Source: Batillaria attramentaria
Taxonomy: Eukaryota > Mollusca > Gastropoda > Batillariidae
Assembly (NCBI GenBank): GCA_018292915.2
Contig: JACVVK020000384.1
Location: 210,001 to 274,000 of the forward strand
Direction of reading: 5' to 3'
Length of the DNA stretch: 64,000 nt
Shown: positions 55,232-64,000 of the stretch, piece after piece
How positions within the stretch are numbered: position 1 is the first letter of the stretch
Layout of the letters: each line of letters starts with the position of its first letter
Made by a program: the position numbers and the translations under genes
The notes under the pieces: model-generated
Told to the model about the DNA's origin: nothing
Seen by the model: only the letters and a program-made list of their open reading frames with translations
The model's database searches: none

Positions 55232-55405
55232 GGGGAGCCGGGGTGGCCGAATGGTAGAGCGTTGGACTTCTAATGCTCGGGTCGTGAGTCCGTATCCCGG
55301 CTGGGGCCAAATATTTCTGCTGGCTTTTTCATCGTTGCCCCGTCTATGATATCACCCGTATGTGGTGGAAAAGGATGTTAAACCCCCAAACACCCACCCA
55401 CCCCT
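55232..55405 (+). mobile_element. SINE family A, full-length reference copy
   Basis: GGGGAGCCGGGGTGGCCGAA, TGGTAGAGCGTTGGACTTCT, GCTCGGGTCGTGAGTCCG, TATCCCGGCTGGGGCCAAAT, TCATCGTTGCCCCGTCTATG, GTGGTGGAAAAGGATGTTAA and a CCCACCCACCC end. Flanked by CTTTTTCCTC at 55222-55231 and 55406-55415. Confidence 0.95.
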
Positions 55406-55569
55406 CTTTTTCCTCAAATAAAACATCATGATATATCAATACCAATAAATCCCACGCAGTGTTATTCTTGACAAACACACCCCTGTCTTTTCCATTCAAG
55501 CTTGATGGGACTTGTTTTAATTTTGGTTTTGCTGGACGACCTCCTTCATGGGCACGAAATGCTATATAC

Positions 55570-56140
55570 ATTAAACGGGCTAATTCCATCTTTGCTATGC
55601 CAGCTTATGTTTTGGAACGATGCGTCTGTGCTGCTGAGTGCGCCTGTATGCTCGAACTGCTCTATCTTGAATAGTACGTTGATGCGATACAGTGTTGTTT
55701 ACACTTTACGCGAGCGGTCGAGCAGTCAAATATTCTACGACTGTTGGTACACCACTGGGACGCTCAGTGTTGTGGACCGTTATCGTCTGCTGTTACCGTT
55801 CCGGGCACTAGACAACCTACTTCACACTGGTCTCATGACTCCGGGCATCGCGATCTCCACCACCACCGTTGGCACAACTGTCTTCCCCCTCAGCGTGGGA
55901 CTCAAACAACGAAGTGTTGAGGCGTCGTCTGCGTCGCTGGTTGGGGGTGGAGGTTGACACGTCTGGTAACGGGACAGACTGAAGATCCGCCACTGCCTCA
56001 ATTCGCCGGATATTAGCGCCCTTCAGCAGTCAAATATTCTACGACTGTTGGCACACCACTGGGACGCTCAGTGTTGTCGCCGCGTCAACAGGTACGCTTC
56101 TGTTGGCTCCGTGCCAGCATTACATGCGTTTGTCACTGTC
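55570..56140 (+). repeat. dispersed repeat family F, best copy
   Basis: Matches the minus strand of 16299-16660. An internal segment beginning AGCAGTCAAATATTCTACGA at 55722 recurs at 56028, a partial duplication. A 151-codon plus frame (55502-55957) is not preserved in phase in the other copies. The family resumes at 56440-56470 (AGTGGTGTGATGGCGGATAC), so the MITE at 56141-56438 interrupts it. Confidence 0.75.
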
Positions 56141-56438
56141 CAGGGCCCGCATGTAAAAGTCGAGGCTAGGGGTTTTAGCCCAGAATTAAAGTCTATCCTC
56201 GAAGTAAACTAGCTCTAGGGTTAAATTTTCTGTTGATTTTTGTTGTTGTTGTTGTTGTTGTTAAGGCAGGCAGCGGGTCCATTCCACCATGGTGCCTATG
56301 CCGTTAGAGAAGGATTTTTTCTACCTTTCTTCACTTCCTTTTGTTATTTAATTTTGTTTTTGGGTTTCTTTTGTCCTAGTCTGGGTTAGGCCCGTAGCCG
56401 TAGGTTAAATTAACCTCGAGTTTTACATTTGGGCCCAG
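56141..56438. mobile_element. GGGCCC-ended MITE, copy 2
   Basis: 298 bp, colinear with 45414-45710. Starts CAGGGCCCGCATGTAAAAGT and ends ACCTCGAGTTTTACATTTGG + GCCCAG. Internal shared blocks include TAGCTCTAGGGTTAAAT, GGTGCCTATGCCGTTAGAGA and TTCTTTTGTCCTAGTCTGGG. It is inserted in a family F repeat. Confidence 0.85.
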
Positions 56439-56499
56439 GTGTCTTAAGTGGTGTGATGGCGGATACCACTGACGAAAACAGCTCCGAAATATGGTAGTA

Positions 56500-57265
56500 T
56501 TAGCCACTTTAGCACAGGAAGCTACTTATCATGCCAGTATCCAGAAACCACTCGTTACATTGTAGAATAACAAAATTGCGTATTACAAGTATGTGACATA
56601 AAGTAGACGTGTAGCTAGCTCTATGAGAGCTGGTAGGTGACGTGTATTATTTGCATAAATGATGTTAGCCTGTGTCAGTGAAGCTTAGAACGCTGTTCTA
56701 GGTACTTTGAAAAAGCAACGGTGCCGTCCGTGAGTTACTTGGACATTCTCTGGGTGCAGAACAGTTAGACGTCCCTTCAGCTGAACCCAGTCCCGTTTAT
56801 TCATCAGTCCAAAAGCGTCTGGCTCCCACCTCCAAGTCCAAAGCGACAGGCCTTGTAGTTGTAGACTCTTCGCCGTCTTTTTTTACAAGCTAGTATACTG
56901 TCTCAGCCGCTGCCAGATGTCAGCCTTGAAGATGTCGCGGTACTTTCCGTGTCAATAGCTGGGGCAGTCTAGCAGGAATAGGACTTCCATTCCACCAGGC
57001 TGGTTAGATTTCCATGTGGCGTCTGTGTAAATGATTTCCTGTGTGCCTGCCGGCCTTCGGTCTCGAAAACCCCGCCAGGATTCCCCGGTGTCAGCAGACT
57101 TTACACACTCACCCAGCCACTGTGAGTAGTTTGAATACAGTCTTGATGATGTGTTCGTAGGATATTTTCGCTCTTCAAGTCTGGGGATGTCCAGCGACGT
57201 GGTACACTCGTTTCCAAATCTCGGGTGACAGGTCCCGTTATTGAAGACGTGGCTTAAAACATTTT
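56500..57265. other. anonymous DNA
   Basis: No repeat or exon supported. The minus frame at 56952-57338 overlaps the start of repeat T. Confidence 0.4.
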
Positions 57266-57271
57266 GTACAG

Positions 57272-57596
57272 CACACGAGTATCCCAAGTTTTTTTTTTCT
57301 TTTAACTCTTTTTCGGTCTTGACCCTGTATGCAAACATCAGGTAAGATTAGCGGTTTCTTAACGGCTTTTATTATAACACGAGTATCCCAAGGTTTTTTT
57401 TTTTTTAAAACTCTTTTTCGGTCGTGGCCCTGTATGCAAAAGTCAGGTAAGACTAACGGTTTCTTAACGGCTTTTATTATAACACGAGTATCCCAAGTTT
57501 TTTTTAAAAAACTCTTTTTCGGTCGTGGCCCTGTATGCAAAAAATCAGGTAAGAGTAACGGTTTCTTAACGGCTTATATTATAACACGAGTATAAT
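57272..57596. repeat. family T tandem array, period about 106 bp
   Basis: Three monomers, starting at about 57272, 57378 and 57480, each with CACGAGTATCCCAA, a T run, CTCTTTTTCGGTCGTGGCCC, TGTATGCAAA, TCAGGTAAGA and ACGGTTTCTTAACGGCTTT. A single diverged monomer lies at 2505-3100. CAGGTAAGA/G in each monomer matches a splice-donor consensus. Confidence 0.9.
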
Positions 57597-57599
57597 CAA

Positions 57600-58214
57600 A
57601 GTGCGACACTCCCACTGAGCCAAACTGAAATCCATGCAGCCGGACATGCATAATTAGAATTTTTTTTTTTTTTTTTTTGTGAGGCAGTGGTGCACAACCT
57701 CATTCTGCTCGAACTGCTATAGTCGTAACAACATTTCAGTCACGACTGCCGGCCGCGCTACCACTACAGTCGTTACAGTCAGTAGTGTGAAAAATCTTCG
57801 TTCTGTTCCATCGTTGCTGACTGTTACCAGGTTTTCTTGGGTTATCTCCCTAGGAAACGGTTTTTGTTTCGGGTGGTTACCGTTCTGTGCGGGTTTTACA
57901 TGCGGTTTATTCTGTAAGACGAATGGCCATAAGAAGGCGGCTTGTTGTCACCGCGGGGGCTGCTTGCAGCTAGCGTCAGACATATCATGGTAACGTCAGT
58001 GCAGAAAGGGTTCAACCTAAGTCAGTAACAATGAAAAAAGTCGCTAGCTTTCCGTTTCAAAGATCTTGAAGATTCGCGAGTTGAACTGTCCGCAGTGCGG
58101 TATGGGCGTCTCCTGAAAAGTTAGTCTTAGTTACATGGCGTGTGATATCGCCAGAACTATACAAGAGTGACGAACGTGCTCTCTCAAACATTTCCCAAAC
58201 TGTTCTCGATTCGC
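57600..58214. other. anonymous DNA
   Basis: T run at 57660-57678; nothing else recognised. Confidence 0.4.
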
Positions 58215-58285
58215 TTCACCCGTTTTTGTCGTTGTTCCGTCCTCGATGTCACCCTACCGTACTACAAAAAGACTTCAGTCAAAAC
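58215..58285 (+). mobile_element. possible SINE family A 3' fragment
   Basis: GTTTTTGTCGTTGTTCCGTC then CTCGATGTCACCC and later AAAAAGACTTCAGTCAAAAC follow the order of the family A 3' block but are strongly diverged. Confidence 0.4.
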
Positions 58286-58289
58286 CCCA

Positions 58290-58890
58290 TTATACCAGTC
58301 GGCTGTGCCGCCTCCCCCACCCCACAACCTACCAACCAACCAACCAACCAACGCGTTCCCTCGGCCGTCACGAGTCAGTCTTGGTAGGGATATCGCTGAT
58401 CTGGAAGGCATGCTTGGCGGGGACTGACTGACTGCGTTCTTGCTTTGTTGGGGGAATCGCTTCTGTGGTGTCGATTCTCGCCTACCTGCAGGTATCATGG
58501 GGGCAAAAAACGTCCCCCCCCCCCCAGCCAGCAGTTATTCATTGTCCGCATATCTGTTGTCGTAGGCAATCCGGATTCTTGTCTGCGGGAATTCCCCGGG
58601 GACACCAGACGCTGCCGCGTTTTTTGACCTCAGCAGGTAAACAGCTGGTTCCACTAGCGGAGGCAGTGTGTCAAGATATCAGACATGATTGTTACCTTCT
58701 AGTGTGTATAACAAGAGAGAGATCTGTAGGAACAGGATGTATGTCTTTTCCTTTACGCAAACAAACGTGCCGAGGGGGGGGGGGTGATATATTATGTACA
58801 CCGAGGAACGAAAGAAAAAAAATCATTCTACGTTCTTTCTGTTATAAAAAGTCCAAGCAGTCACAGGGTAAGCATTTTCGCACCATTTCG
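58290..58890. other. anonymous DNA
   Basis: AACC repeats at 58330-58352, C run at 58515-58526 and G run near 58774. No exon supported. Confidence 0.35.
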
Positions 58891-58892
58891 CC

Positions 58893-58960
58893 TCTCTCTC
58901 TCTCTCTCTCTCTCGTGTGTGTGTTGTGTGTGTACGTGCGTGCATGTGTGTGTGTGTGTG

Positions 58961-59031
<71 letters not shown>
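58893..59031. repeat. CT/GT compound microsatellite
   Basis: CT to 58914, then interrupted and pure GT to 59031. Confidence 0.95.
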
Positions 59032-59032
<1 letters not shown>

Positions 59033-59157
59033 CAGATGCTCGTTTCTTCTTCTGTTACTCCTATAGATTAGTTAAATACTAGTAGTCATTAGCAACGGCA
59101 GGTAAGAAAATCGACTGTCTGGACCGTTGTAAAATAACGTTTCAGTGATTCATTGAT

Positions 59158-59177
59158 TCTCTCTCTCTCTCTCTCTC
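59158..59177. repeat. CT microsatellite
   Basis: Short CT run. Confidence 0.9.
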
Positions 59178-59345
59178 CCCGAACACTCCACCTCCAGGGC
59201 AACAGGCAACTGATTCCCCCACTGTATTACACGCAGATACCGAGCTGTCATCTCGAGAAACTCGCGTTACTTTTGTTGTTCCACATATTTCCGTCGAGTA
59301 CTGTACGTGACAGGATTAGGTAGATTACAATGAAAGCACTATTCC

Positions 59346-59346
<1 letters not shown>

Positions 59347-59413
<67 letters not shown>
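59347..59413. repeat. GT microsatellite
   Basis: Uninterrupted GT run. Confidence 0.95.
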
Positions 59414-59415
<2 letters not shown>

Positions 59416-59489
59416 GCAAAGGTGAAAAGGCATGCACTTAAACTGGACGTAACTGTAAGAAGTAATTTTTTGTGCCCCTTTAGGTGCAG

Positions 59490-59525
59490 TGTGCAAACCA
59501 TGGAGTGAGTGATTTAAAAAAAATA

Positions 59526-59598
<73 letters not shown>
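59490..59598. repeat. GT microsatellite with conserved left flank
   Basis: TGCAAACCATGGAGTGAGTG then a TTAAAAAAAATACACG segment precede the GT array, as at 43251-43285. Confidence 0.9.
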
Positions 59599-59599
<1 letters not shown>

Positions 59600-59600
<1 letters not shown>

Positions 59601-60110
59601 AAAGCATTACAATATGCTGATTTCGCTATATATGTATGCTTTGATTGCAAGCGGACGTCGCGTCTGTGCCGAGGCGCCGTGGTAACCCGATTGTGTCAAT
59701 ACTAAAGTGTCCTCTTTTGCACGGTATTGTGTGTAAAGTAAGAGAATAAAGTCCTGTTGATGTTGACTGTTCAAAACAGCACTGGTTACAGTGGAAGACA
59801 ATGAGATGTCTGGTACAGCTGGTATATATACACAGCACAAGTTGGCAAGACACTGTCCCGGAGGAGCAGCTTGAGATAAGGAACACACGAACACGGACCT
59901 ATACATACAAGCCAGGAATTGATAGTGTGTGATATGCGTGGTGTGTATTATCAGCAAACCGGAAAATTGACAGCAGTCTGCTACAGATGCTGTTTATCCC
60001 ATCTTCTTTCTGTAATACCTAGGGTGGATTCAATGGTACCAACAATAATTTAAACAAACAATAACTGACGTTCTATTACCAGACATTTCTGGAGTTTTCA
60101 GTGTGGTGAC
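59600..60110 (+). terminator. possible polyadenylation site near 59745
   Basis: GAGAATAAAGTCCTGTTGAT + GTTGA at about 59741-59765 has an AATAAA signal followed by a GT-rich stretch, as at a gene or LINE 3' end. No coding sequence upstream supports it. The rest of the interval holds nothing recognised. Confidence 0.3.
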
Positions 60111-60114
60111 AGGT

Positions 60115-60265
60115 AAAGATCTGCCGTTCTCTGAATGTTTGGGTCGTGAGTTCGAATCCTGGCTGGTGCCAAATACTTGCACTGGCCTTTTTCTCGTTGC
60201 CCCGTCTTGGATATCACCCTTACGTGATGGAAAAGGACGTTAAACCCAGTCACCCACCCCATTCA
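60115..60265 (+). mobile_element. SINE family A, head partly deleted
   Basis: GTTTGGGTCGTGAGTTCGAA then TCCTGGCTGGTGCCAAATAC keep box B; the 3' block is complete (CTCGTTGCCCCGTCTTGGAT, GATGGAAAAGGACGTTAAAC) and ends in CACCCACCCC. Confidence 0.85.
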
Positions 60266-60279
60266 CCACTGCCGTTCTC

Positions 60280-60810
60280 TGAAAAAAAGGGCTAAGTGCC
60301 GTGGATTTAAAAAAGCGCTTAGGGTCTTTTTCCTTTTTTTTCCTGATGACGTTAGAAATAAGCCCCACAATTGCGTTGTATTTTACGTACAATGCGAGAG
60401 GAAACCTTACCCCCAACTGACACAGCTCACCTGTTTCCTCGCACCGGAAACCTGAATATCCACTTAGGTACCTGATCCTTGGTGGTACTGAAACTTATTA
60501 GTCACAGAAAACAAACTTGGACCGTAACCATTAAGGAAGGGTGGTGTACGCCAGGACTATGGGTCTAAAACAGAACTGTACTCGTGTTTTCTCTACCAAG
60601 CTGAGAAAACACCTTCCTTACTGCGCGATAGTAATCTGGACCAGTAGGTACAGCGGAGTGGCTCATTTGCGCCGCTGAGGAATGAAAATCATACCTTCCT
60701 GGTCACGCTTGGGTGAGTGCACGTGCCACAGTGACCAATAATAGATAATTGTGCTAAGCGACTCGTCGAACGGAAAGAGCTTGTGATGGGGTAGGATGGT
60801 GTAGAAGAAT
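60280..60810. other. anonymous DNA, nothing recognised
   Basis: No supported feature. Confidence 0.4.
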
Positions 60811-60813
60811 GAG

Positions 60814-60905
60814 GCTGAGCAAAGGTATGTGGTTTGTTTGGTATGCTGATGTTCCTAGCATAGCCTGAGCAAAGGAATAATTATAGTTTGTCTGGTATGC
60901 TGTTG
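60814..60905. repeat. short two-copy tandem repeat
   Basis: CTGAGCAAAGG followed by TTTGTTTGGTATGCTGATGT recurs as CTGAGCAAAGG followed by GTTTGTCTGGTATGCTGTTG about 50 bp later. Confidence 0.7.
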
Positions 60906-60924
60906 TGTGTATTGGTATACACTG

Positions 60925-61310
60925 AGTCTGTGGCCTAGTGGTTAAGACTTTTGTCACCAATGCGAGAGGTCAGGTTCGTCCCACTCGGGGCGAATATTTT
61001 TTCTTTCTTGTATGTGGCACCGACCGTTCATTCGGCCTGACCGTCACGGGTTCTCTCCGGGTACTCCGGCTTCCTTCCCCGCTGCTTTGGAAATGTTCAG
61101 CCCACGAAATTAAAAAAAGAAATGCAAATCTAAAATTCCGAAACTTAAACCGCTGAGCTGGCCGTTCGCAACTGATTGTTATCTGTTCATGTCCAGTGTC
61201 TGAGAGAGTGCGTATGATTCACGTGAGCATGCGTGTTAGCGCTCGCGGTGCTTTGAGGCAATTATTTGGAATAAAGCGCCTATATGACTGGGATTATTAT
61301 TATTATTTGA
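60925..61310 (+). mobile_element. SINE family C, full-length
   Basis: TGTGGCCTAGTGGTTAAGAC (box A) and AGGTCAGGTTCGTCCCACTC (box B), then CGTTCATTCGGCCTGACCGT, GGTACTCCGGCTTCCTTCCC, AGCGCCTATATGACTGGG and an ATT tail. Confidence 0.9.
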
Positions 61311-61375
61311 GTAGGAAGGCTACTACTATGTACTAGCAGGTGTGACACGTCAGATAAACCTCCCCTGCATGACCG

Positions 61376-61492
61376 GCACCGGGGCACTTCCAGCATTAAG
61401 CTGCGTTGACCCCGGGGCACTTTCCGCGTATGCATAAAGCGCCCCGTGTCAGTTAAGCTTCATTTATCTCTAAGCTGGAAGTGGCCCGGAGC
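61376..61492. repeat. long imperfect inverted repeat (fold-back)
   Basis: Left arm CCGGGGCACTTCCAGCATTA then GCTGCGTTGACCCCGGGGCA + CTTT. The right arm on the opposite strand reads CCGGGCCACTTCCAGCTTAG, then after a short insertion AAGCTTAACTGACACGGGGC + GCTTT. The arms are about 50 bp and nearly adjacent. The same motif occurs in direct orientation at 23918-24090. Confidence 0.75.
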
Positions 61493-61529
61493 AGTTGGTT
61501 CTAGGACGGAGTATTGTCATCTCGCGTGT

Positions 61530-61628
61530 TACGCCGGGAGAGCCTTGCTGGTAGAGCGCTGGGCTCTAAGTGCTCGGGTTGTGAGTTCGATTTCCAACTA
61601 GAAACCATTTATTTGTGCTGGCTGCACC

Positions 61629-61698
<70 letters not shown>

Positions 61699-61760
61699 TC
61701 ATCAAATCATCTTGACATAATTACATATGTATGGTGGAATATTATGGGCGCTAAACACAT
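61530..61760 (+). mobile_element. SINE family A, diverged, with internal GT expansion
   Basis: TTGCTGGTAGAGCGCTGGGC, GTGCTCGGGTTGTGAGTTCG and ATTTATTTGTGCTGGCTGCA are the head and centre. A GT array of about 66 bp (61632-61697) interrupts the body before GTATGGTGGAATATTATGGG + CGCTAAAC. Confidence 0.75.
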
Positions 61761-61764
61761 AAGG

Positions 61765-62270
61765 AGCCAGTCACCCAACTGCTGCTGCAACTCCCGTTAT
61801 TATCGTTTTTGCGTCTGCTTTTTTCAATAATCTGCCTTTTTTTTTGTCTTGCTGCCGCGGCCGTACATTTATTTGTAATGTGCACGTGATGTTCCGTAAT
61901 ACGATATGATGTGTTGACATACGTCACTGACGCAGAAGAACAGAAATTCCAGGTGTGTCTCACTCCGTCAGTTCACTATTTGCGCCGATGTTCGTATAGT
62001 TTTGACTGCGACTTTGCTGCCACCTTGCCAAGGTAGTCACGCACGATTTGCTAAGCAATCCAAGGGTACATGGTACTCTCATCTTTTTTAGCTGGTACCA
62101 TTAGGTGTAGGTAAACAGGGCTGGTCGCAAATTACTCCCGTGTTCTGTTTGATCTAATAGTTTTTTGTTTTGTTTTTTTGTCCAACACTCTTTGTTCGGT
62201 ATTCTTCTTGTGATTTGGCTTAGCAGTGCGGTGAATGTTTTAGTTACGACGCATTGGAGATGGAACCTCG
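61765..62270. other. anonymous DNA, nothing recognised
   Basis: No supported feature. Confidence 0.4.
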
Positions 62271-62274
62271 TAAA

Positions 62275-62345
62275 AGGAGACAAAGGGTAATTTGGGGCAT
62301 ATGGAGTTACTGGTATCACTGAAAGGTGCAGAAAATAAGCAAACA
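62275..62345 (-). mobile_element. fragment of the 416 bp inverted-repeat element
   Basis: The minus strand reads GCTTATTTTCTGCACCTTTC, AGTGATACCAGTAACTCCAT and ATGCCCCAAATTACCCTTTG, matching 22085-22150. Confidence 0.75.
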
Positions 62346-62371
62346 TTCTTTCTGTAGTATGGTGTAGGCCT

Positions 62372-62563
62372 GAGGATGGATGGGTGGGTGTTTGGGAGTT
62401 TAACGTCCTCTTCCACCGCGTATGGGTGATATCAAAGACAAGCCAACGAGCAATAGGCCAGCAAAAAAAAAAAAAGAAAAAAAGCTGGCCTCAGCTAGAA
62501 TACGAACTCACTACCCGAGCATTGGAAGTTCAACGCTCTACCATTCGGCTGTCCCCGCTCCCC
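62372..62563 (-). mobile_element. SINE family A, full-length with A-run expansion
   Basis: Minus-strand head at the right (CTCTACCATTCGGCTGTCCC on plus), 3' block at the left, and an A-rich insertion at 62464-62483. Flanked by GTGTAGGCCT (62362-62371) and GTGTAGACCT (62564-62573), a 10 bp duplication with one mismatch. Confidence 0.9.
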
Positions 62564-62862
62564 GTGTAGACCTTGTAGATAATTATGTCTGTGGAAAACT
62601 TGCTATTGCAAAGTGGGCATTTTGAGAAATGGCTGGTAGAGTGTCACATGGGAATCATTGTATTATATGCTCGTTTGAAAAGGATTATGAGATAATTCAG
62701 CATGGACACTTTCACAGAAGTTGTGTTAGTTGTTAAAGGGCCCGGAAAGTCGCTAAAACTGCCCCCTCGCTGACCAATTTTTCTCGTTCACTGATTGCCA
62801 TTCGCGTCTCTTAGGTCGGAGAGTACTCTCTGTGCTTGGCTTCCCAATGGCTCATTCGGACC

Positions 62863-62917
62863 CCCCCCCCCCCACTTCCGCCTCATACACAGACACAGAC
62901 ACAGACACACAGACAGA

Positions 62918-62983
<66 letters not shown>
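62863..62983. repeat. poly(C) and CA microsatellite
   Basis: C run at 62863-62873, then CAGA-rich and CA arrays to 62983. Confidence 0.9.
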
Positions 62984-62986
<3 letters not shown>

Positions 62987-62989
62987 AAT

Positions 62990-63612
62990 AACACACAAAC
63001 AACAAAATTGCGTATGATGCGGAGGCATCTCTCTGGAGTAATTCTTAACTGTGGGCTACCGGGACTTTCGTGATGCTTTCAACGGATGCATCCAGCAAGC
63101 AAATTGTATTATTACAAACTTTCTTTAGCGACTTTCCTGTCGCCCCAGACGCTGCGATGGCTGAACGCTGCATCAGACAACAAACAAAACATTCAGGACT
63201 CCTCTTGCAGAGCATCTTCCTGTAGCGTTTTTCTTGTAAAAGGATCCCCAGAACTTCAAGTTCGTGTAAATTTGGCTGGCACTTAATTTGTTTTCGTAAA
63301 CAGCGAAAACTTAGACTTACGTGCGTCGTTCTGCCGAAATCATGTTTTCTGTACACTGCAACTCAGGCACCGCGGACTGAAAATGTACGAGAATAAACAA
63401 AAAACAAAAATAAAAAGCGGAATCAGCAGCAACGTGGTTGCTTGGTTTGTCAGTTGATCGAGCCCAGTTTCACGTCCTTTTCCATTCGGGGTTTCAATGA
63501 TTGGGCAACTGGAAAAGAACCAATGCGAGATTTTGTTGTTTTCGTTTAGCAGGAAATCGATTATCGATTTTCATCGACAGTTCAACGCTGAACCTGCCAG
63601 CTTGCAAGAGAG
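62990..63612. other. anonymous DNA, nothing recognised
   Basis: No supported feature. Confidence 0.4.
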
Positions 63613-63617
63613 TGAGT

Positions 63618-63667
<50 letters not shown>

Positions 63668-63692
63668 GGTGATGATGATGATGATGATGATG
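63613..63692. repeat. GA and GAT microsatellites
   Basis: GA run to about 63661 followed by GAT units to 63692. Confidence 0.95.
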
Positions 63693-63883
63693 GAACGTTT
63701 TTATTCAGGATAGAGCATTTAGACATTGCTGCCTATCTTACAGGCTGTCCTGCTATTCTACATTCAAGGTTACTAAACAACAAACTAAAAACTGAAAGAG
63801 AGAAAATGGTACACATGATAAACAAATCAATACATACGTGGCATGCGCTTGTAATATTGACTGTATGCCAAGGGAGACCTTAA

Positions 63884-63900
63884 GAGAGAGAGAGAGAGAG
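63884..63900. repeat. GA microsatellite
   Basis: Short GA run; the rest to the window end holds nothing recognised. Confidence 0.9.
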
Positions 63901-64000
63901 AATCATGTAGACACAGTGTAACTGACTCCGCTAGCAGAGCTGGAACACGTCATCACAACGTTGCTTGCATCTTTCAGCTCCAAAAAAGGGGAGCAAGCTT

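Noticed and set aside
55232..55305. A functional tRNA gene
   Set aside because: Same reasoning: head of a SINE present about 17 times with target duplications.
55502..55957. 151-codon plus frame as a gene
   Set aside because: Lies within dispersed repeat F and the frame is not kept in the other copies.
57238..57540. 100-codon minus frame with repeated CIQG/DRKRV peptide
   Set aside because: Follows the roughly 106 bp tandem repeat; T-run length differences change the frame, so more likely incidental.
1..64000. Bacterial operons, integrons, phage or defence systems
   Set aside because: No long normal-composition coding frames, no ribosome-site spacing and abundant SINEs and microsatellites: this is eukaryotic nuclear DNA.

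Overview
This is eukaryotic nuclear DNA, very rich in repeats and almost empty of coding sequence. It has dozens of long CA/GT, CT/GA, ATT and tetranucleotide microsatellites, several tRNA-derived SINE families, small terminal-inverted-repeat elements and decayed retrotransposon ends, and no prokaryotic-style packed genes. The repeat style (tRNA-headed SINEs, ATT-tailed elements, extreme CA/GT load) suggests a marine invertebrate. A mollusc, perhaps a gastropod, is my best guess from general impression, not proof. Most long open frames here are translations of simple repeats.

Mobile elements dominate. SINE family A (about 170 bp, tRNA-like head, ACCC-rich 3' end) has about 17 full, truncated or degenerate copies; seven have clear flanking target-site duplications of 8-12 bp and two more have weaker ones (7 bp, or 10 bp with one mismatch). 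Family B (about 490 bp, GC-rich tRNA-like head, poly(A) tail) has three copies. Family C (about 400 bp, tRNA-like head, ATT tail) has four or five. There is a 1.48 kb Tigger/pogo-like DNA transposon remnant with another small inverted-repeat element inside it, a pair of about 298 bp GGGCCC-ended elements, and a 416 bp inverted-repeat element. Other dispersed families (called D, E, F, G and T here) are defined only by copies matching each other within the window. LINE debris includes a recognisable ORF2 C-terminus with 3' UTR near 27.6-28.1 kb, RNase H-like remnants near 4.8-5.1 kb and a weaker LINE-like end near 54.3-54.6 kb.

The best candidate for a host gene is on the + strand between 34.2 and 39.6 kb. 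It has a CpG-containing upstream segment with a TATA box, an ATG-free first exon ending in a consensus donor, a candidate second 5' exon with a strong acceptor and donor, and a short exon whose ATG opens a signal-peptide-like segment that stops at a phase-1 donor. The rest of that gene would lie further downstream and I could not find it.

Layout: 0-6 kb satellites, SINEs and RNase H debris; 6-15 kb SINEs, the Tigger-like element and a locally tandem-repeated AT-rich locus; 15-33 kb mostly anonymous DNA with scattered SINEs, one inverted-repeat element and the LINE end; 34-40 kb the candidate gene 5' end; 40-64 kb repeats, minisatellites and further SINEs.
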